Below the pieces are notes generated by a model. The model was not told the origin of the DNA and made no database searches. It saw nothing but the letters and a program-made list of their open reading frames with translations. Both the position numbers and the translations under genes were made by a program. A stretch of DNA of 64,000 bases from Ascaris suum (lineage: Eukaryota > Nematoda > Chromadorea > Rhabditida > Ascarididae): the NCBI GenBank assembly GCA_013433145.1, contig CM024187.1:10615326-10679325 (forward strand), written 5' to 3'. This document shows, piece after piece, positions 1 through 13,738 of this stretch; the stretch's first letter is position 1; every line of letters starts with the position of its first letter.

Positions 1-1176
1 TATTTAAAATTGAAAAAAAAAAATCTCTCATCTTTCAGCAATTGTTCGTGACGCGACTTCTCTCTTGCACAATCGGTATGCTTTGCTCATGTGGAAAACG
101 GTTTTCTTTAGTGTTTCTCGTAGCACACCTAGTCTCGGTGACTTCAGTCCCACTTTCCTCGGCGTCCAATTTGTCGGTGGCTACTTAATATTGGCGACAG
201 CGAAACTGATGGCTGCTCACTCTTCGAAGCGTTTTTGATGATATCGAAATGCAACAGCCATTGAACCAACTATCTTTCTTTTGGCGGCCACCGATAAAAA
301 TTTCCTCTGCTATGCGTGTTTCGTTTGTCCTCGATGAATATAGTACCCTAGGAGTTATCTTAGGTATGTGCGTATGATCTTCTTGAGTAATGAAATGCGA
401 CTGAAGCAAAAGAGTGAGAAAATGAAACGGGTTGCTTCAGGACCACACATATGTATAGAAAACATATTAAGTTAAGCGATAAATCAAGCTAAAGAAATCA
501 CCTCACTAATAAGAAAACAGAAGAAATTAATCGCCACTTTCAATACTCAGTGAACAGTTTTAGGAGACACTGCATAACTTCAAAGGAAACGGTTTACGAA
601 AGTGCGGTGAATTTCTCAGAAAAAAAAACTAGTGTTTTCAATTAAGAAATTACAACAAAGATCACAACAATTCTTGAAGAGTATAGATAGGATCGAATCA
701 TTTCCATTGCGTTATGCAAATTAATACGTGCCAATTTGCTTTTTTTTGCAAGAAAATACGAAATAACATAGATAACAACAACCACCCGAGAGAGTGAACA
801 AATCAAGCTAAGAATCGCACAAATGAGATCACTACAAAATGAAAGCATTGCAAATAGCAGTTATTCTTGCCCAATTTATAGTCGATAGAAATACTCATTC
901 GTGTGATAATTCCTTGAAATTGAAAGGGAAAAATACGTGATGAACCACGGGAAATGATTTAGATTTATAGATGCTGCAAGGATTTCTTCCAAAATTACGC
1001 CAATCTCTATAGTTCATATAAGAACACAGGTAAAGAAGCAACAACAGACACAACAAAAACAAGAATTCACTTAAAAAAAAGGAGATGCAAATTTTTCTAA
1101 TTTCCCCAAGGGAAAGAAATGAAGCGAATAGTTGATACTCTCTATATAGTTAAATGATACTCTTTGAAGTGCAAAA

Positions 1177-1270
<94 letters not shown>

Positions 1271-1686
1271 GTGACGATCCGCAACTCATGTTACCGCAAT
1301 AATTCCGCATGAACGTTTTGTGAATCATAACAGACAATTTTTTTGGATAGAATGAAATGTTTTGTTAGTTGCGATAGCCCTACACTTCGAAGTGATAACG
1401 GACGCAAGCTTCAGAGTTAAGTTTGCCACGATCTGTGAAACTTCAAAGGGGATTAGTTACTAAAGGACCTGAGAAACGGGAAATCGAAAACTTCAGAACG
1501 CTGCAGCCCTACCTTTTGTGACGTCCACTTAGCAGTCAGGAAATAGCACCACTGCTCACGTTTGGCCAACTGGTTGTGCCCAATAGGAAAAAAGAGGTCG
1601 AGATGGAAAAGCTGAAGCGTTTGTCCCTTTCCAAAGAGTGCTGATCAATGTTGGGTGCGCAGCAGCGCAACCAACTGCCAAGCGAT
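1..1686. other. 3' flank of the SLC17-like gene, no gene seen
   Basis: This AT-rich stretch lies downstream of the transporter stop codon, because that gene runs on the minus strand. I see no convincing coding exon on either strand; the open frames are short and low-complexity. The only clear structure is a (TA)n tract at about 1183-1268. No canonical AATAAA was recognised on the minus strand just after the stop, so the transcript end could not be placed. Confidence 0.5.
1183..1268. repeat. (TA)n microsatellite, about 86 bp
   Basis: Uninterrupted TA dinucleotide tract, self-complementary. It sits about 420 bp beyond the stop codon of the SLC17-like gene. Tract length is likely polymorphic and its assembled length may be unreliable. 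Confidence 0.95.
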
Positions 1687-4600
1687 TCAGTCGAAGGTCT
1701 CGCTGAACGGTGTTTGGCCTAAGGCCCACGGCTCATGCTGACCGCTTGCCCATCGCCAATACACAGCCGCACCCAGCGCATAAATCACCGCCGTTAAGTA
1801 GAACACAACGCGCCATTCATTTGCCGACTGCAACTTTGATAATTTTAACGTTCTAAGCAAAAGGTAACTAACAAACCGTGTACAGGTACTGGAACTCTTT
1901 GCAATCCAGGTCACACTGCAGCATTACCACAGCAAAAACACCATAATTTGCTCAGTCATATGGCCACTGCCTGCTCTCTAACGCTATCAACACCCATCTT
2001 AGCGTCACAGTGGATTTTTCTATTATCATTACGAAGTCACCCACTTCAAGAAGCATCGCTAAAGCTACCTAAACAGTCTCAAGAAAGTGACGTGAAGTTC
2101 CCAACTGAACTATTTGTTCATCTTCATAGCGAACTTCGGATAAATGTTTCTGTAAATTTATTGTCTTGATTATGATCACACAAGAGATAATAAGATAAAG
2201 GAAACAGTAAAAGGATTTTGATATCATAGCCGTGTGTATTTAAAATCAGTAACTCAACTTACATGCTCGGAAACGATAATTCCAACAATGATTGGGCTAA
2301 TCATACCAGGTAGAGTCGCCACTGTGTTCGACAGACCCATCAAATGGCCAGCATACTAAAAATGCCTTTTTCAATTTGCTTTCTCCTAGGATAGCGTTTT
2401 TTCAGTGAATCACGCTCATAACTTGCCTCCCTACTTCAAAAAAACTCCACTGCCGACTTCTACCTATCATCTTCACCGCACAACAATGTCTTCGCAGTTT
2501 GTTTGAATAGACAGTCGGCATTACGATGAGAGTAAGTTCTACTGAGGTGGTGTTCCCGTTACCAACAGCCCCACAATGCGCTGCTATCACACATACCTCA
2601 CTGTTGCCTTTGCGTCCAACTGTCTCTCTCTGTTTCTTCTTCTCTCCCTCTCTCTTGCTTTACCTATACCTCTCGAACGGAAATATTCCATTTGCAATCC
2701 CAAGAAACTGCGTGCAGCAATCGAGAAACAGCGATAGCGGTTGCGTGCACAGCTTATCGACATGTGCAAACAAAGAGACACCTCATGTGCACTCATTCAG
2801 CGATAAATACTAAATGACGTAGGTGAGCTGCTCTTTGATCACTTAGCAGCAGCAAAATGCACTATTGCAAGCAGTGATGCGTTGATGAAACCAACGCGCC
2901 CTACAAAAACTATGTGTCGCGAATGCAAAGAAAACAAAGAGGTTGCAGATCGGCCGATCAGAACGTGGCTCATACAGATATCTAAGCTGTACATCCAACT
3001 AGCGCCTAAAGAAGTGGAAGGGCGCAAGTTTTAGCAGGTCTCAACTGCGTCAACAGGCAGGGTATATAAACGCACCCGGAAAGTTCGGCGACTGTTGAAA
3101 TTTGACTTCGTTCTTTGTGGTTGCATTACGCCTTATGCGTTGATGGTGTGTCATCAACGTAGAATTGTCGTTCGCAGGTAAAGCCTTACGTAACGTTGTT
3201 TGTAGGCGTCATTGTTTGTTGCTAAGTATGTGCGCGTATACTTCCTCGTTATCACTGTATGCTAATGTTGGCATCTAGTTTGCGATGGTACACGCCGTCG
3301 TTGTTGAGGTAGGCGGATGTTCGTGCGTCTGTTATTTGCGTGTTTATCATGATTTTCATGTCTGAATACCATAATAAAGGTTTAATTACCAAAGTTTGAG
3401 GTGCGGTTCACAAGACAGGGCCAAGGCACAAATAAGAATTCCGTGCTCGGAAGAATACGATGTTAATGCTGTACGACGAGCCGCCTCAAGACTATACGGT
3501 GACGGGTAACTGGCGGAAGCGAAAAGTTGTCGTTGATGCACCAAGGTGTCACCACCTGAAGCAGCACGCAACCCAAGTTAGTCGCGGACGGGGGCCCAGT
3601 GGGGGATGATTGTCGGCTCCAGCGGTGGCCTTGGATTGGTCAGTGCCTGTAGACGGTGGAGAGAGCTCGACGGTGGATCGGCAGCACGCCACATCACCTC
3701 AGCTGTGACGACAGCAGGCAGCGGAGCACAAGCTGCAGCACAGCCGACTTCGAAAGCAATGACACAGGCCTTGTTTTCAAAACGATTTGTCCTATTTTGT
3801 TCATCTTCACTGCTTGTTCACAGACCTCTGGAGGCATATAAACCGTTCTGTTGGCCTCCCTACCAGAGGGTCAGTATACTAAGAAGCTATCTGCTTTGAA
3901 CGATACGCCACTTTCTAATTTCCTCACATTACTTAACTGAATACCTTTCAAGTGGGGCGGCGACTAATTTCAGTAGCATTAATTTACCTGTGGGGCTAAA
4001 TCCAGGTGATTGACTGAAAATGCGCTCCACGGTAAACCACCAACACCAACTGAAACTATGATAGCGATCATAACGAAAGTAGCCGATGCGTGCGTTGTGG
4101 CCGCAATCGTCGCAAGCGCTTGTCCAATGAAGCCTGTAGAACTTTTCTATTCCTTAACCCGGATGCGATACGCACAGAGACGTACGTTATCAAAGTCACT
4201 GACTAGACAATTATGTAAGCTCTGAGAAAGAATGAGCTGTAGCTCGTTCCTTATTTCTTGAAGGAAGGGACCATCGAGCACTCCCACTGCTCAGCAATCA
4301 GGTGCTACCACATCGATCATGCAAGCTCATAAACGACGCCCGTTCTTCCGAAAGTGCTAGCTGTGATATTATGATGGAACACTTTTCAGAACGCCCTCTC
4401 CCCTTTCAACCGAGGTTATAAAGTACCTTTGTCATTTCTATTTTATTACATTTCGATTACTTCGATTTAATTTAGCATTATAAAGATGAAGTGCACTTCC
4501 GCTTCAAAACTTCTACGAAACTCCTACATTAAAATTTCTATGAAAGATTTCAGTGCCAATTATAGAACTTTTTTGAAATCAAAAACCGGAAGAAACCCAA

Positions 4601-7600
4601 CCGAACTAAGTAAACACTCTTTCTGTTTTAGAACAGCTTTAGTTTATACCATTAGGAAAACAAGCGTCTTCGGATGAATTGCTTTGAATTCTCACAACTT
4701 CCGATGAATTCTCCTCACTCAAAATCCTTAAGAAAGTTTTAAAAGCTGTGAACATGAAACATCGAAAGTAACAGTGAGGAACCTCTGTGGCAGGTATCTC
4801 ATCGTCTTTTGCCTACAACAATTGAAAAATGAGCATTCACAAAGTGCTATTAATCGTAATAAAACCCGCCAAATTTTCCTGCCGAGGTCTAAGGAAGTGA
4901 AAAAATGAGTGCACGTTTAAGGGTTTGAATAGAACTGTTTGTTCTCACCTAAGCAACAAAAATACTTCCTGGTTTTCTCCGTTGACCAAACGTAACGATC
5001 CCGTAGCACATCGGCAAAATTGCCGCTCAACATCAAGACGATTCCCATCACGAGATACGGCAGCGCTGAGAAAAAACCGGCCTAAATAAAAAACAAAATT
5101 TCTAACTATCATTGAGAAAGACGTAAAATAAAACTATTCACCTGCAAATGTAATTCAAGCAACAAAAAATCCTAAGGAAAGCGAAAAGCTTGTTCGAAAG
5201 CACCTACCAGAAATTAAGATTTGGAAGAGGTATATGCAGAATGATGAACTGAAGAAGACACGCAATCGGCAATGGCACTACTCAAAAGAGACGTTAAAAA
5301 ATTCCTTAATCTATAGGCGTGGTTTCAGAAACTGACGATTTCTTTCACAACACTACTTCACTCATAAAACGACGATTGCATATCAAACTGAAAAGAAGGG
5401 ATAAGACAAAATAAGGTAAGATAAAATAAAATATTAAGATAAGAGGAGATAAGACAAAAGGCGGTAAAATTGAAGAAATAAAATAAGGTTAAGAAAATAA
5501 TATAAGATAGGAGAAAAGATGAGTTATCGAACGGGTATATGCTATGCTTTATTTAGGACCACAATTCACTGCTGAATAACCACTAGAAGCTTTCAGTTCC
5601 TTTTCTATTCGACAATTGCAATTCTGTAAACGCTCTCAATGAATCCGTCTCCTGATGCTGTAAGCAAAAGTCTTCCGCTCCGTTTGTTGAAGTATATTCG
5701 CTTAATTTATTTCTTGGCGCAATCATCCGTCGTAATGGAATGTCTTCGATAACATCACGGGCTATAGTTTTCATAGACAGTGAAATTTCGGAAATTTTGC
5801 GTATCAAGCTCAGAATCAGAGATGTATCTTTTAAAATAGGTTCTATGGCAGTCATTAAATAATACCTTTGACCAAACATATGGCACAACGCCTTCACACG
5901 AATTTATCTTGCTGCCGTCATCTCCCCCTTCCCCCTCTCCCGCCCTCCAATTTAAGTGCGCCCAGTTGCTGCGTTAGTGCTCAGAATTCCAAAATATACT
6001 GCCAGGTTGATGATTCGAATGAACACTGGAGATGTTTCAGTTCAACTCAAAGAAGTTGGTATCGAAGCGGACGCATAACAATAATCGTTTAAGGCCTCGA
6101 CTTAACAAAGTGGTTGCTGACTGAGCGTTAAAAAAAGAAAAATTTGAAGGAGGAGGGAAAATCGGAAGAGAAAAACCTTTCAAAAAGACTGAGAATTAAA
6201 AGTCCCATTAAAGAGAGGAAAATTTTGTGTTCAAAATACGATAACAATAATAAAAATACTGAGGAGACGAGAACCTTTTCCAGATGATAATCCAAGAGAT
6301 CCTCAAGAATACGTGGCAAACTTGTAAGCATCGTGTAGAAGCCCCAGTTTTCACAGAAATGTGCGACAATAATTGCCCATACCGCTTTGCTGGTTAATAT
6401 TTGCCGCCAAGGAGTAATCTAAAACGCTCTATACATTCCGCACATGCCAGAATATATTTCCTGGGAGAAACTCTTAGCAAATATAGGAATTCCTTAATTA
6501 ACAACCGATGAAGACGTGCACTCTTGACCTGAAATAAATTCTACATATGACTTTCAGGTCCTGTGTAAAAATTATGAAATTTCAAACGTTTAAATTAATG
6601 CTCCAGGTTCAAATCAACAACTGGATCAAGATCGAACGGTTAGAAGCAAGGATCGCCTTTATGCAGAGAGCAAAAATTCGAAGAAGCGAAATTACATACA
6701 TATGTGTTTGTGTTCATTGCTTCTCGCTGCAATAACGTTAACTCGTCAGTCGTAATGCTTGAATCATGCTCAGGTAATTCGCTGATGTTCTTCATCCAAA
6801 TGGCGCACCAAATTAGAGCCAGAAACCCTGAAACTCGAAAACATTTACTCTTCTCTAGACCCAAAGTCTTATCCTAGAATTTTTGATCGACGCTTTTTGG
6901 AAGTCGAAAAAAAAAACAATTTTTTCGAGTACAAACCGCACTGACGACTTGAAACAGGTTGTTAGTATAACTGACTTGGTGGAATAAAATAAAGAGCGAA
7001 AAGGATGGCACAGAATGGGCGTATTTTGACGATTCACATCGGACGATATGGAATACATGTAGACTTACATGTAGCGTACTAATCTTTTCCGATGGAAGGA
7101 ACAAAAAGTGGAAAATGAGAGGAAGGTGTGAAGACGAAGACACCTCGTTTTCATTAGGCTGCTGATGTCGTATTCTGAATTTATGCACGCTATTCTGAAC
7201 ACCTTCAAATACACCACAGAAAAAATCTCTAAACCTGTTCGAGTCATCCGCTTACGGTTGTTCGTGGTAACTGATGCACCAACCTTTAGGTTGAGTAAAC
7301 TGCTTGTAAGTTGTAAAGTCTGTTCATTATTCTGACACTGTAGATACTTTTCGTAAACCGGCCGCCGCTTATTTTCTGAACTGAATTGTCGACCTCCCAA
7401 GACCTTTCAAAACAGACAGCGTATATACTGGTTAATTACGATTACTGTTCATGTGGAGAAAAATCACAAAATTATTGAAACCAAGACAAGCAAACAAGCT
7501 GCTTAGGTCCCCAGAGGATGTGATATGCTGCATCCCCTTTACAACTGAAAAACGATTCTCAGAAATGCTCAGACCACAATCCAACTTCACCAATACGCTC

Positions 7601-10600
7601 TTGCAGCATGTAGACTACGGAAATAATCTTCTAAGGACTCTAAAATTTTGACCATTCGGACGTTCTGTATGCGTGGAATCCAATCGTTTCCCCCTCCCCC
7701 CATCCCCCTTGCAGGTCGCACTCCACGTGGTTTAATTACGCATGTATTCAGTTTATACATGTCTAACATGTTCCATTTGGCAAACGTGAAAGCGAGCTCA
7801 TGAAATTTTGTTAGAAATCACGTAAAATTAGTATTATCCTTTGTATTTTGTGCTTAAACTCACCTGACTTCTGATAAGTGATGTGCGTGACTGACTCGGT
7901 GCTTCCTCACTTCCCGCGCCCAACCTCCCAGATAAAATGAAATGAAACCGAATGATCCGTATTCGGAGCTTATCAACGATGAATGCTTCCTACTTTAGCT
8001 AGAAAAAGAAATAAGGAAGCACGGGTTTCCTATGGAATATGGTTTACATCAAACGTTCAACACCAGTGCGCATAAACGCTTCACCCTCAAGGATTACGAC
8101 CATCATTAACAGTTTCCCTTGGATGCGACTGCACTTGAAAAAGCTGACTTGTGATGTTTTATGCCATATTCGGATCACCTACTTTCAGTTATGAAACTCT
8201 GAGTACCTCTCTAGTATACTTTGCAAATATACTCGGCGTTCGCAAACAAAGAATACAACAAAACTGACGACTGCTATCCTACTTCCCACTTGTGCTCTCA
8301 AAATTTGTCGTCTGCTCCGGTTTGCGGCATTTCTGAACGGAAGAAGTCCGACGGTTAAGTAAACTCTCTGGCACAGGAAGTTTACGAAACACTGCAACGT
8401 TGCAGTTAGTCTCACTCTTCACGCGTCATTTATGCACTCAAATGGTACAACGATTGCTAAGCCATTATTAAAATATGCTGCTAAAAACAGCGCATTTTCA
8501 GGTTTGAAAATATTCTTCACGTTTTTTCTGAAAAACAACATATTTCCGGTTTTCCTGAACAAAAAGATTACTTATGATGAAGAAAAAAAATCTATAACAG
8601 AAAACTGGCTGGCAGATGTTGTTTGCGTCACTATTCCAGAAATCAACTGAGTGAGCTCCGGAAAGAAAATTCGATGCAACTCCACATCGTAAACTCTGAT
8701 AAAGCATTTCATGTGGAACTTTGCAGAATTTATAAAATGAGCGCAAGAAAAATGTTACGGCTCCGCATTCGCATGTGTTACGATCCTTCAGCTGGGACAT
8801 GCTTTTCATGACATGAGACAGGCCTCTTCTCCGCTTTGACAACCACAAACCCGGCAAGGATTCTATATTGCAGAATGAAGTCACCACCACACGTCGTCAG
8901 TGCTACTGCTTTGATTCCCCGCCCAAAGTTGTAAGCATATCAAGCGCTGTGGTCTGGATGGTCGAAAAATTACAGACAGAAAGCTGGCGTAGTGCTGAAA
9001 TCAGCGCTAGAAGATGCTGATAATGCACGTTCTGCCGTCAATAAGTGCATATGTCTTACTACAAGTAGAAAAGATGCTCTTTCTCGATCCAGCAAACACA
9101 TAGACAAATGCGGTTTTAATAAGATTTTGACATTTCCACATGTGGTCTATCGAAGTAACCTACCTGCGACTCCTGCAACGTACTGTTGATTGAAGCTCTG
9201 ATATGAGGTTTGAACTTCTAGAGGACAGTTTGCTTTTGAATTTTTTAAAAATAGAAGCTGTTGTTACAGCAATAAGAACCCCAACCCTGTAGTTATAGAC
9301 AAAAGGAATTTATGCTGACGCAACATTTTAAATAACAGTATTGCCTAGTGCACATAAATCAGCATCAGAGGAAGCAACGATGAACAAAACAAACGAACCA
9401 AAAAAGTAGAAGATGAATGACCAGCCCAAGCGGTATCCAAGCATCGCGGAGACAGGCATCGCAAAAACGGTGCCAAAATAGGAGCCCGAAAATGCGAACG
9501 ACGCGAGTCGTGTCTTCTCCAAAAATGGTGCCCAATGACTCCACATCACATGCATTGCAGGATATGTCACTCCCTTCAAACAGCTCCATTTTATTCTTTA
9601 TAAAATTCTCACTTACAAACTAAGACAATTATGGGAGGTCAGGGAAGGCGACTTTGGCTGTGGAAAACCCGCATGTTTTGACACGTTTACTTGGTTTACA
9701 TTGTTTTCTGCAGGAAAAGAGAAAAATGAGTGATGATGAGAAACCTATGATGATTAGTATTTCGGCAGGTGGAAGTGAAACAAACTGCAGGAACCAACCT
9801 CGAAAAGACCTTCAAAAAATCGCGCTGCGATTAACATCCCCCTTCCCATGTGAGCGATCGGAGGTGTAAGCATCGTTAGAACGGCCGTTCCTGAAATTCA
9901 CTCACTCCCTCAGATCACTGCTAGCAACAACGGAGATCCTGTGTTCAGAGGATGTCCTTGTTCGCATAAACGATAGCATTTAAATCTTTCAAAATTCTTT
10001 GTACGTCTGGACCATGGGAGGAAAACATGTCTCAAAGCTGAAGATTGCATATGGTTGCAAGGTCCACTTTTCCTTCTGAGAGCACGTGAAGAGTGCTTGA
10101 AACGTTCCAACGAACCCATGCTTTTCCTCTTAGGGATCAAGAGCTATTTTAAATTTTAGTTAGCAGATCAAAGGCAACAACTATTGTAACATAATGGTAC
10201 TCCCAGGGAAGAACACACTCGAGACACTGAGTAAAACGTTTCAAGGAATTGATTCTCCGCGTCTGTCACCAATTCCCTTACACAAGTTTATGCTGTAAAA
10301 AGGAGGGAGGCGACTAAACATTTTTGGCGAGTTCTTACGATGATGCTGTTGGAGAAAAAGAAACTCACTCATCTCATGTTCACCTCCCTTTCTGCCCCCC
10401 ACCCCTCTCTTTAGTGGTCTTGAGAAGCGAAGAGCTAGCGCAGTTCTTACAGCAAAATGCACACCCTCCGCGACACACGCAGAGGATTACAAATTCCGGT
10501 CATCCTCCCGCAGGTAAGCAATCCATACAGTGAGTGATGGTTTAAAAAAGTTATGATTGAAAATATCTGAGAATTCATTGTCTATGCAACATCAAGTGCC

Positions 10601-11532
10601 ACTTGCCCTCCGCTTTTCATCTTTGAAGCTTTAATTATACAATCATTTTTTGCGGACGCTTCTCATTCAAAGAAAATGGCTAAAGAATTGAAAAAGCAGT
10701 TGCGAGAAGCGCTTTTACTAAAATAAATGGGCAATATGCAAGAAAAACTTCCTACCGAAAACACCGACAAGATAAACGAGTTTCCCTCCATAAAGATGGG
10801 CCAAATAGCCACCAGGAATTTGCGTGAATATATAACCGTAGAAGAACGCTCCCAGTATGACGCCCTGAGTGACCGAATCCCATTCTTCGAATTCAGGCTT
10901 TTGCTGAAACGATGAAACGTTTTTTTTCAGTCTCCTTATCATCCAATAAAAATTCATTTGAGACCATTCCTCTGAAAAATTAATTACAATCAATAAACGC
11001 GGACAAACATTTCGAACATTTCGGTGGACTCATGTCGATCATGACTAAGCAATTATGAGTGATTATATTTTTTTGTCGGAACTACAGACGCTCCACTGCT
11101 GACCCTATGACAGGAAATCACTTTCAATGTTCAGTGCAGGAGCTATGCGCATCGTTGAAAAACACTGAGCATAAAAAAGAATAGATGCTATTGCCTGCAG
11201 TTTATGTGAACGTTTTTACTGAAAGTGAAAAGCATTTCAGTGGAAACCTGCAGCACTCAAATAAACAACTTCCTATTACTGCAAGAAATCAGACCGGAAT
11301 TTAATTAAAAAAGGGAATACATTTGGTTAATGTACAGTTTCAGCGATCAAATAAACAAGTAGTACTATTATTGGAGTGTTGTTGATGGAGCGCACTGTAT
11401 CGGTGGTCATCTGCACAATAGCAACCGAGAGATTGGCCCTCATCGCGTAGATATTCGCAAAACCGAAGAATGCCAATAGTGCAACAACATGCCGTCGTCG
11501 TAGAGTCCATTTCGATGCTGGCGCATCTAACT
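1687..11532 (-). CDS. SLC17-family anion transporter (major facilitator), initiator exon not found
   Basis: Multi-exon gene for a polytopic membrane carrier of the sialin/VGLUT/phosphate-cotransporter family. Exons in order: 11532-11366, 10903-10756, 9890-9799, 9573-9399, 6827-6700, 6418-6275, 5081-4949, 4133-3988, 2355-2263, 1827-1687 (stop TGA). Every junction keeps phase, giving about 455 residues against a usual 480-580. Seen: [11 protein letters not shown] in the first membrane segment with the family Arg, [39 protein letters not shown] with conserved Arg and His, [36 protein letters not shown], and the C-terminal [13 protein letters not shown] plus [12 protein letters not shown]. Exon 11532 begins mid-codon, so at least one exon with the start codon lies upstream. 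Substrate (glutamate, sialate, urate, phosphate) cannot be assigned. The acceptor at 9573 is AAG rather than CAG/TAG. Confidence 0.9.
3040..3900 (+). mobile_element. GC-richer block with TATA and AATAAA; possible solo LTR or retrocopy
   Basis: Inside a transporter intron (between exons ending 3988 and starting 2355) the base composition turns clearly GC-richer. On the plus strand there is a TATATAAA box near 3063, an AATAAA at about 3373-3378, and then an SL1-like 22-mer at 3379-3400, followed by about 320 bp with few stops in one frame. TATA then AATAAA about 310 bp later resembles the U3-R layout of an LTR. No protease or reverse transcriptase frame, direct repeats or target-site duplication were found, so the element type is inference only. 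Confidence 0.3.
3379..3400 (+). other. SL1 spliced-leader-like 22-mer (21/22 identical)
   Basis: The 22 bases match the nematode SL1 leader at all positions except 13, where C is replaced by A; the sequence ends in the leader's TTTGAG. The next two bases are GT, as in a real SL donor. However, the following bases do not offer the TAAAC that folds back on the leader in SL1 RNA stem-loop I, and I see no Sm-site (AATTTTTGG-like) within about 100 bases. It is therefore more likely the 5' end of a reverse-transcribed trans-spliced RNA, or a leader captured by a retroelement, than a working SL RNA gene. Confidence 0.6.
5398..5525. repeat. Purine-rich degenerate ATAAGA/ATAAAA repeat
   Basis: About 125 bp of imperfect short repeats built from ATAAGA, ATAAAA and AGATAA words, almost all purine plus T on the plus strand, in the intron between exons 6275 and 5081 of the transporter. 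No coding potential. Confidence 0.6.
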
Positions 11533-13657
11533 CTGCAAAACAAAACGAATAGCATCACAACAGAGTTATGCCTCCCTCTTCTCCAAAAATGCAATAGCGA
11601 AGTGGTGTAACGACTGCCAGTGTTGGCGATCCGTTAAAACCACACTATGCTTCCCTCTATTGGCCTGAACATTTCATAAAGTGCACTTCTTTTTGGCTTT
11701 ATCAATTCTTTAGTTATTGAAGGCTAATCGATGCTTACTTTTGAAGTTAAACCACTGCTTCATTTCGAGCCTAAACTGTTAAGCTATAATACTTGCCTTA
11801 CTTCCAGCTACTCATCTAAAGTATAACAGGCTTAGTCTCATCTACATCGGCTGTGCTCTGTTCTCAGCATATTTTCCGAGCTGTACCATGTCCTTTGCTC
11901 GAAACGCACTTCAAAAGCTATACTGTCTACTTCGCGACTACTTTGCTCTTCTATTTTGCTATGTGCATCAGCTCTAGTGGTTATTTGAGGTATATCATGT
12001 GCTTCACTTCGAGCTCATTTTCTAAGCTATTCTGCTGATGCTATTCGGCGTGCAGCAGTGTCAATTAGCATTCATTATTTTGGCACTATTCAACAGTCGA
12101 CTGTCACCATTCATCGCTTGCTTACAAAGCAGCGATCGCTTTCTGCAACGGATGTTCAATACCAATAACCCGGCCCGTATCGAATGCTGGAAGATTTCGT
12201 TCGATTGAAACGTTCAATGTCCACTGCAAACAGCTGAAACTCATCGCCTGCTCGTAGAGGCAGCGTTCGTTTTGCGAAGCAGTATCGCGTGCCCACCCCC
12301 GCACTGCCGTGCCAACGCTCTTGAAACTCGAGCGCCACCTAATTCGTCCGCTGACTGCAATGCACGGCGGATTTTCCAACGACCGTTATCATATTCTCTA
12401 CCAAAAATATTCGTTTCTGCCCACTACTCGAGACAGCTCAACAAGCCACAGAAGCTAAGTCATTTATGTAAATTAAACAACATATACTACATACTTTACT
12501 TCTAGCCGACTTTTCGCGCTGCATTTGCTTTAATCCCATCCCATTTTGCAGGCCATATTGTGCACTTCATTTTCAATTAAATGTGTGAGTTATATTAGTC
12601 ACTTTATTTAAAGTCGATTTTTAAAGTCACGCTTGCAGCTTACTTCAGGCTTATTTCTAACTTCTGCTATGCCTTAGCTCAGGTCAAGATCATTACCGTG
12701 GTGACAAGAAAAGACGCAGCATGAAGACTTTGTCGCCAGACTAGGAATCTCAGTGCTTCAAATCCTGGCAACGCAAGACCCGCGAAAGGCCTTCCCCATC
12801 CAAGGGACGGGGAGTTGATCAGATGCGATATAAGCCTCGCAGACTTCCTATTTGACTGCATGATATTCGCGCAGCATATACGTGTCTGCTGTGGACCACA
12901 AAACTGACAGGCAAACAACATCTGTAGGAGGAGGTCTTCCCATGAATTTGCTGAACAGCTATATAAGAACACCCACGATGCACTACCGAATGGCGAAATA
13001 GTATCACTGACATAGAAATGCAGCAATCTCAATGTTAAGATGCTTTCTACTTTAATTTGTACGATTGCTCCGAATCTGAGTCACATACTTTCTTAGAAGA
13101 ATAGAGCTGCTTAAACATGCGAAAGAAAGCAGGAAAATAGGAGAAGAATGCCTGAGGGGGTGACACAACACGAGTTTTTGCCTTCCGCTTAACCGACCGA
13201 CTAATTTCATGAGCCATCTACGAATGATAAAATGTGCCGAACGGTGCTTTCGTGTTTTAACTAACTCGATCCCTCTTGCAAACCTATAAGAGATTCAGCT
13301 ACTGGTGCAGAACAGCATTGTGAAGTTTTGCATCCAATTCTTCTTTTCTTTCGCTTTCACTGAATTTTTCGACAAGCATTTATCTCCCTGTCCAATATTA
13401 CGATTTTTTTCTATTCAAACCACTGTTCGATGCAGCTTACTTGTCTCCAGTCATCTCCTTCTGCCTTATCCTTCTCTTGTTTGTCTACTTTGATGCAGCA
13501 TCTTTCTAGTTTTAGAAGTGCAACCCACAAAATATAATGGAACATTTTATTCCAAGTAAGGCAGCACATTCGCAGAGTAATATCGCTATAATGTTACGCA
13601 AGATAAGCAAAACGTATAAACGCTTGCGATGGGGTAGCCAGGAGATTCAAAGCTGTG

Positions 13658-13738
13658 GTAAACACTTGCACGGACGACACTTGAGCTGTCCCGAAACGCC
13701 TTTGGAAGAGCTCAAGTGTCGTCTATGTAAGTGTTTAC
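13658..13738. repeat. 81-nt inverted repeat, pre-miRNA-like hairpin
   Basis: Arms 13658-13687 and 13709-13738 are 30 nt each and complementary at 27 positions, with a 21-nt loop. Arm length, a few internal mismatches and the short terminal loop are within the range of nematode pre-miRNAs. It is equally compatible with a small foldback element. No conserved miRNA seed was recognised. Confidence 0.7.

Noticed and set aside
7728..7749. Second SL1-like sequence
   Set aside because: Only the first 11 bases (GGTTTAATTAC) match and the rest diverges (about 16/22), within reach of chance in AT-rich DNA.
12122..13032. Minus-strand open frames as first exons of the transporter
   Set aside because: No start codon, membrane segment or donor giving the needed phase could be tied to the exon at 11532.
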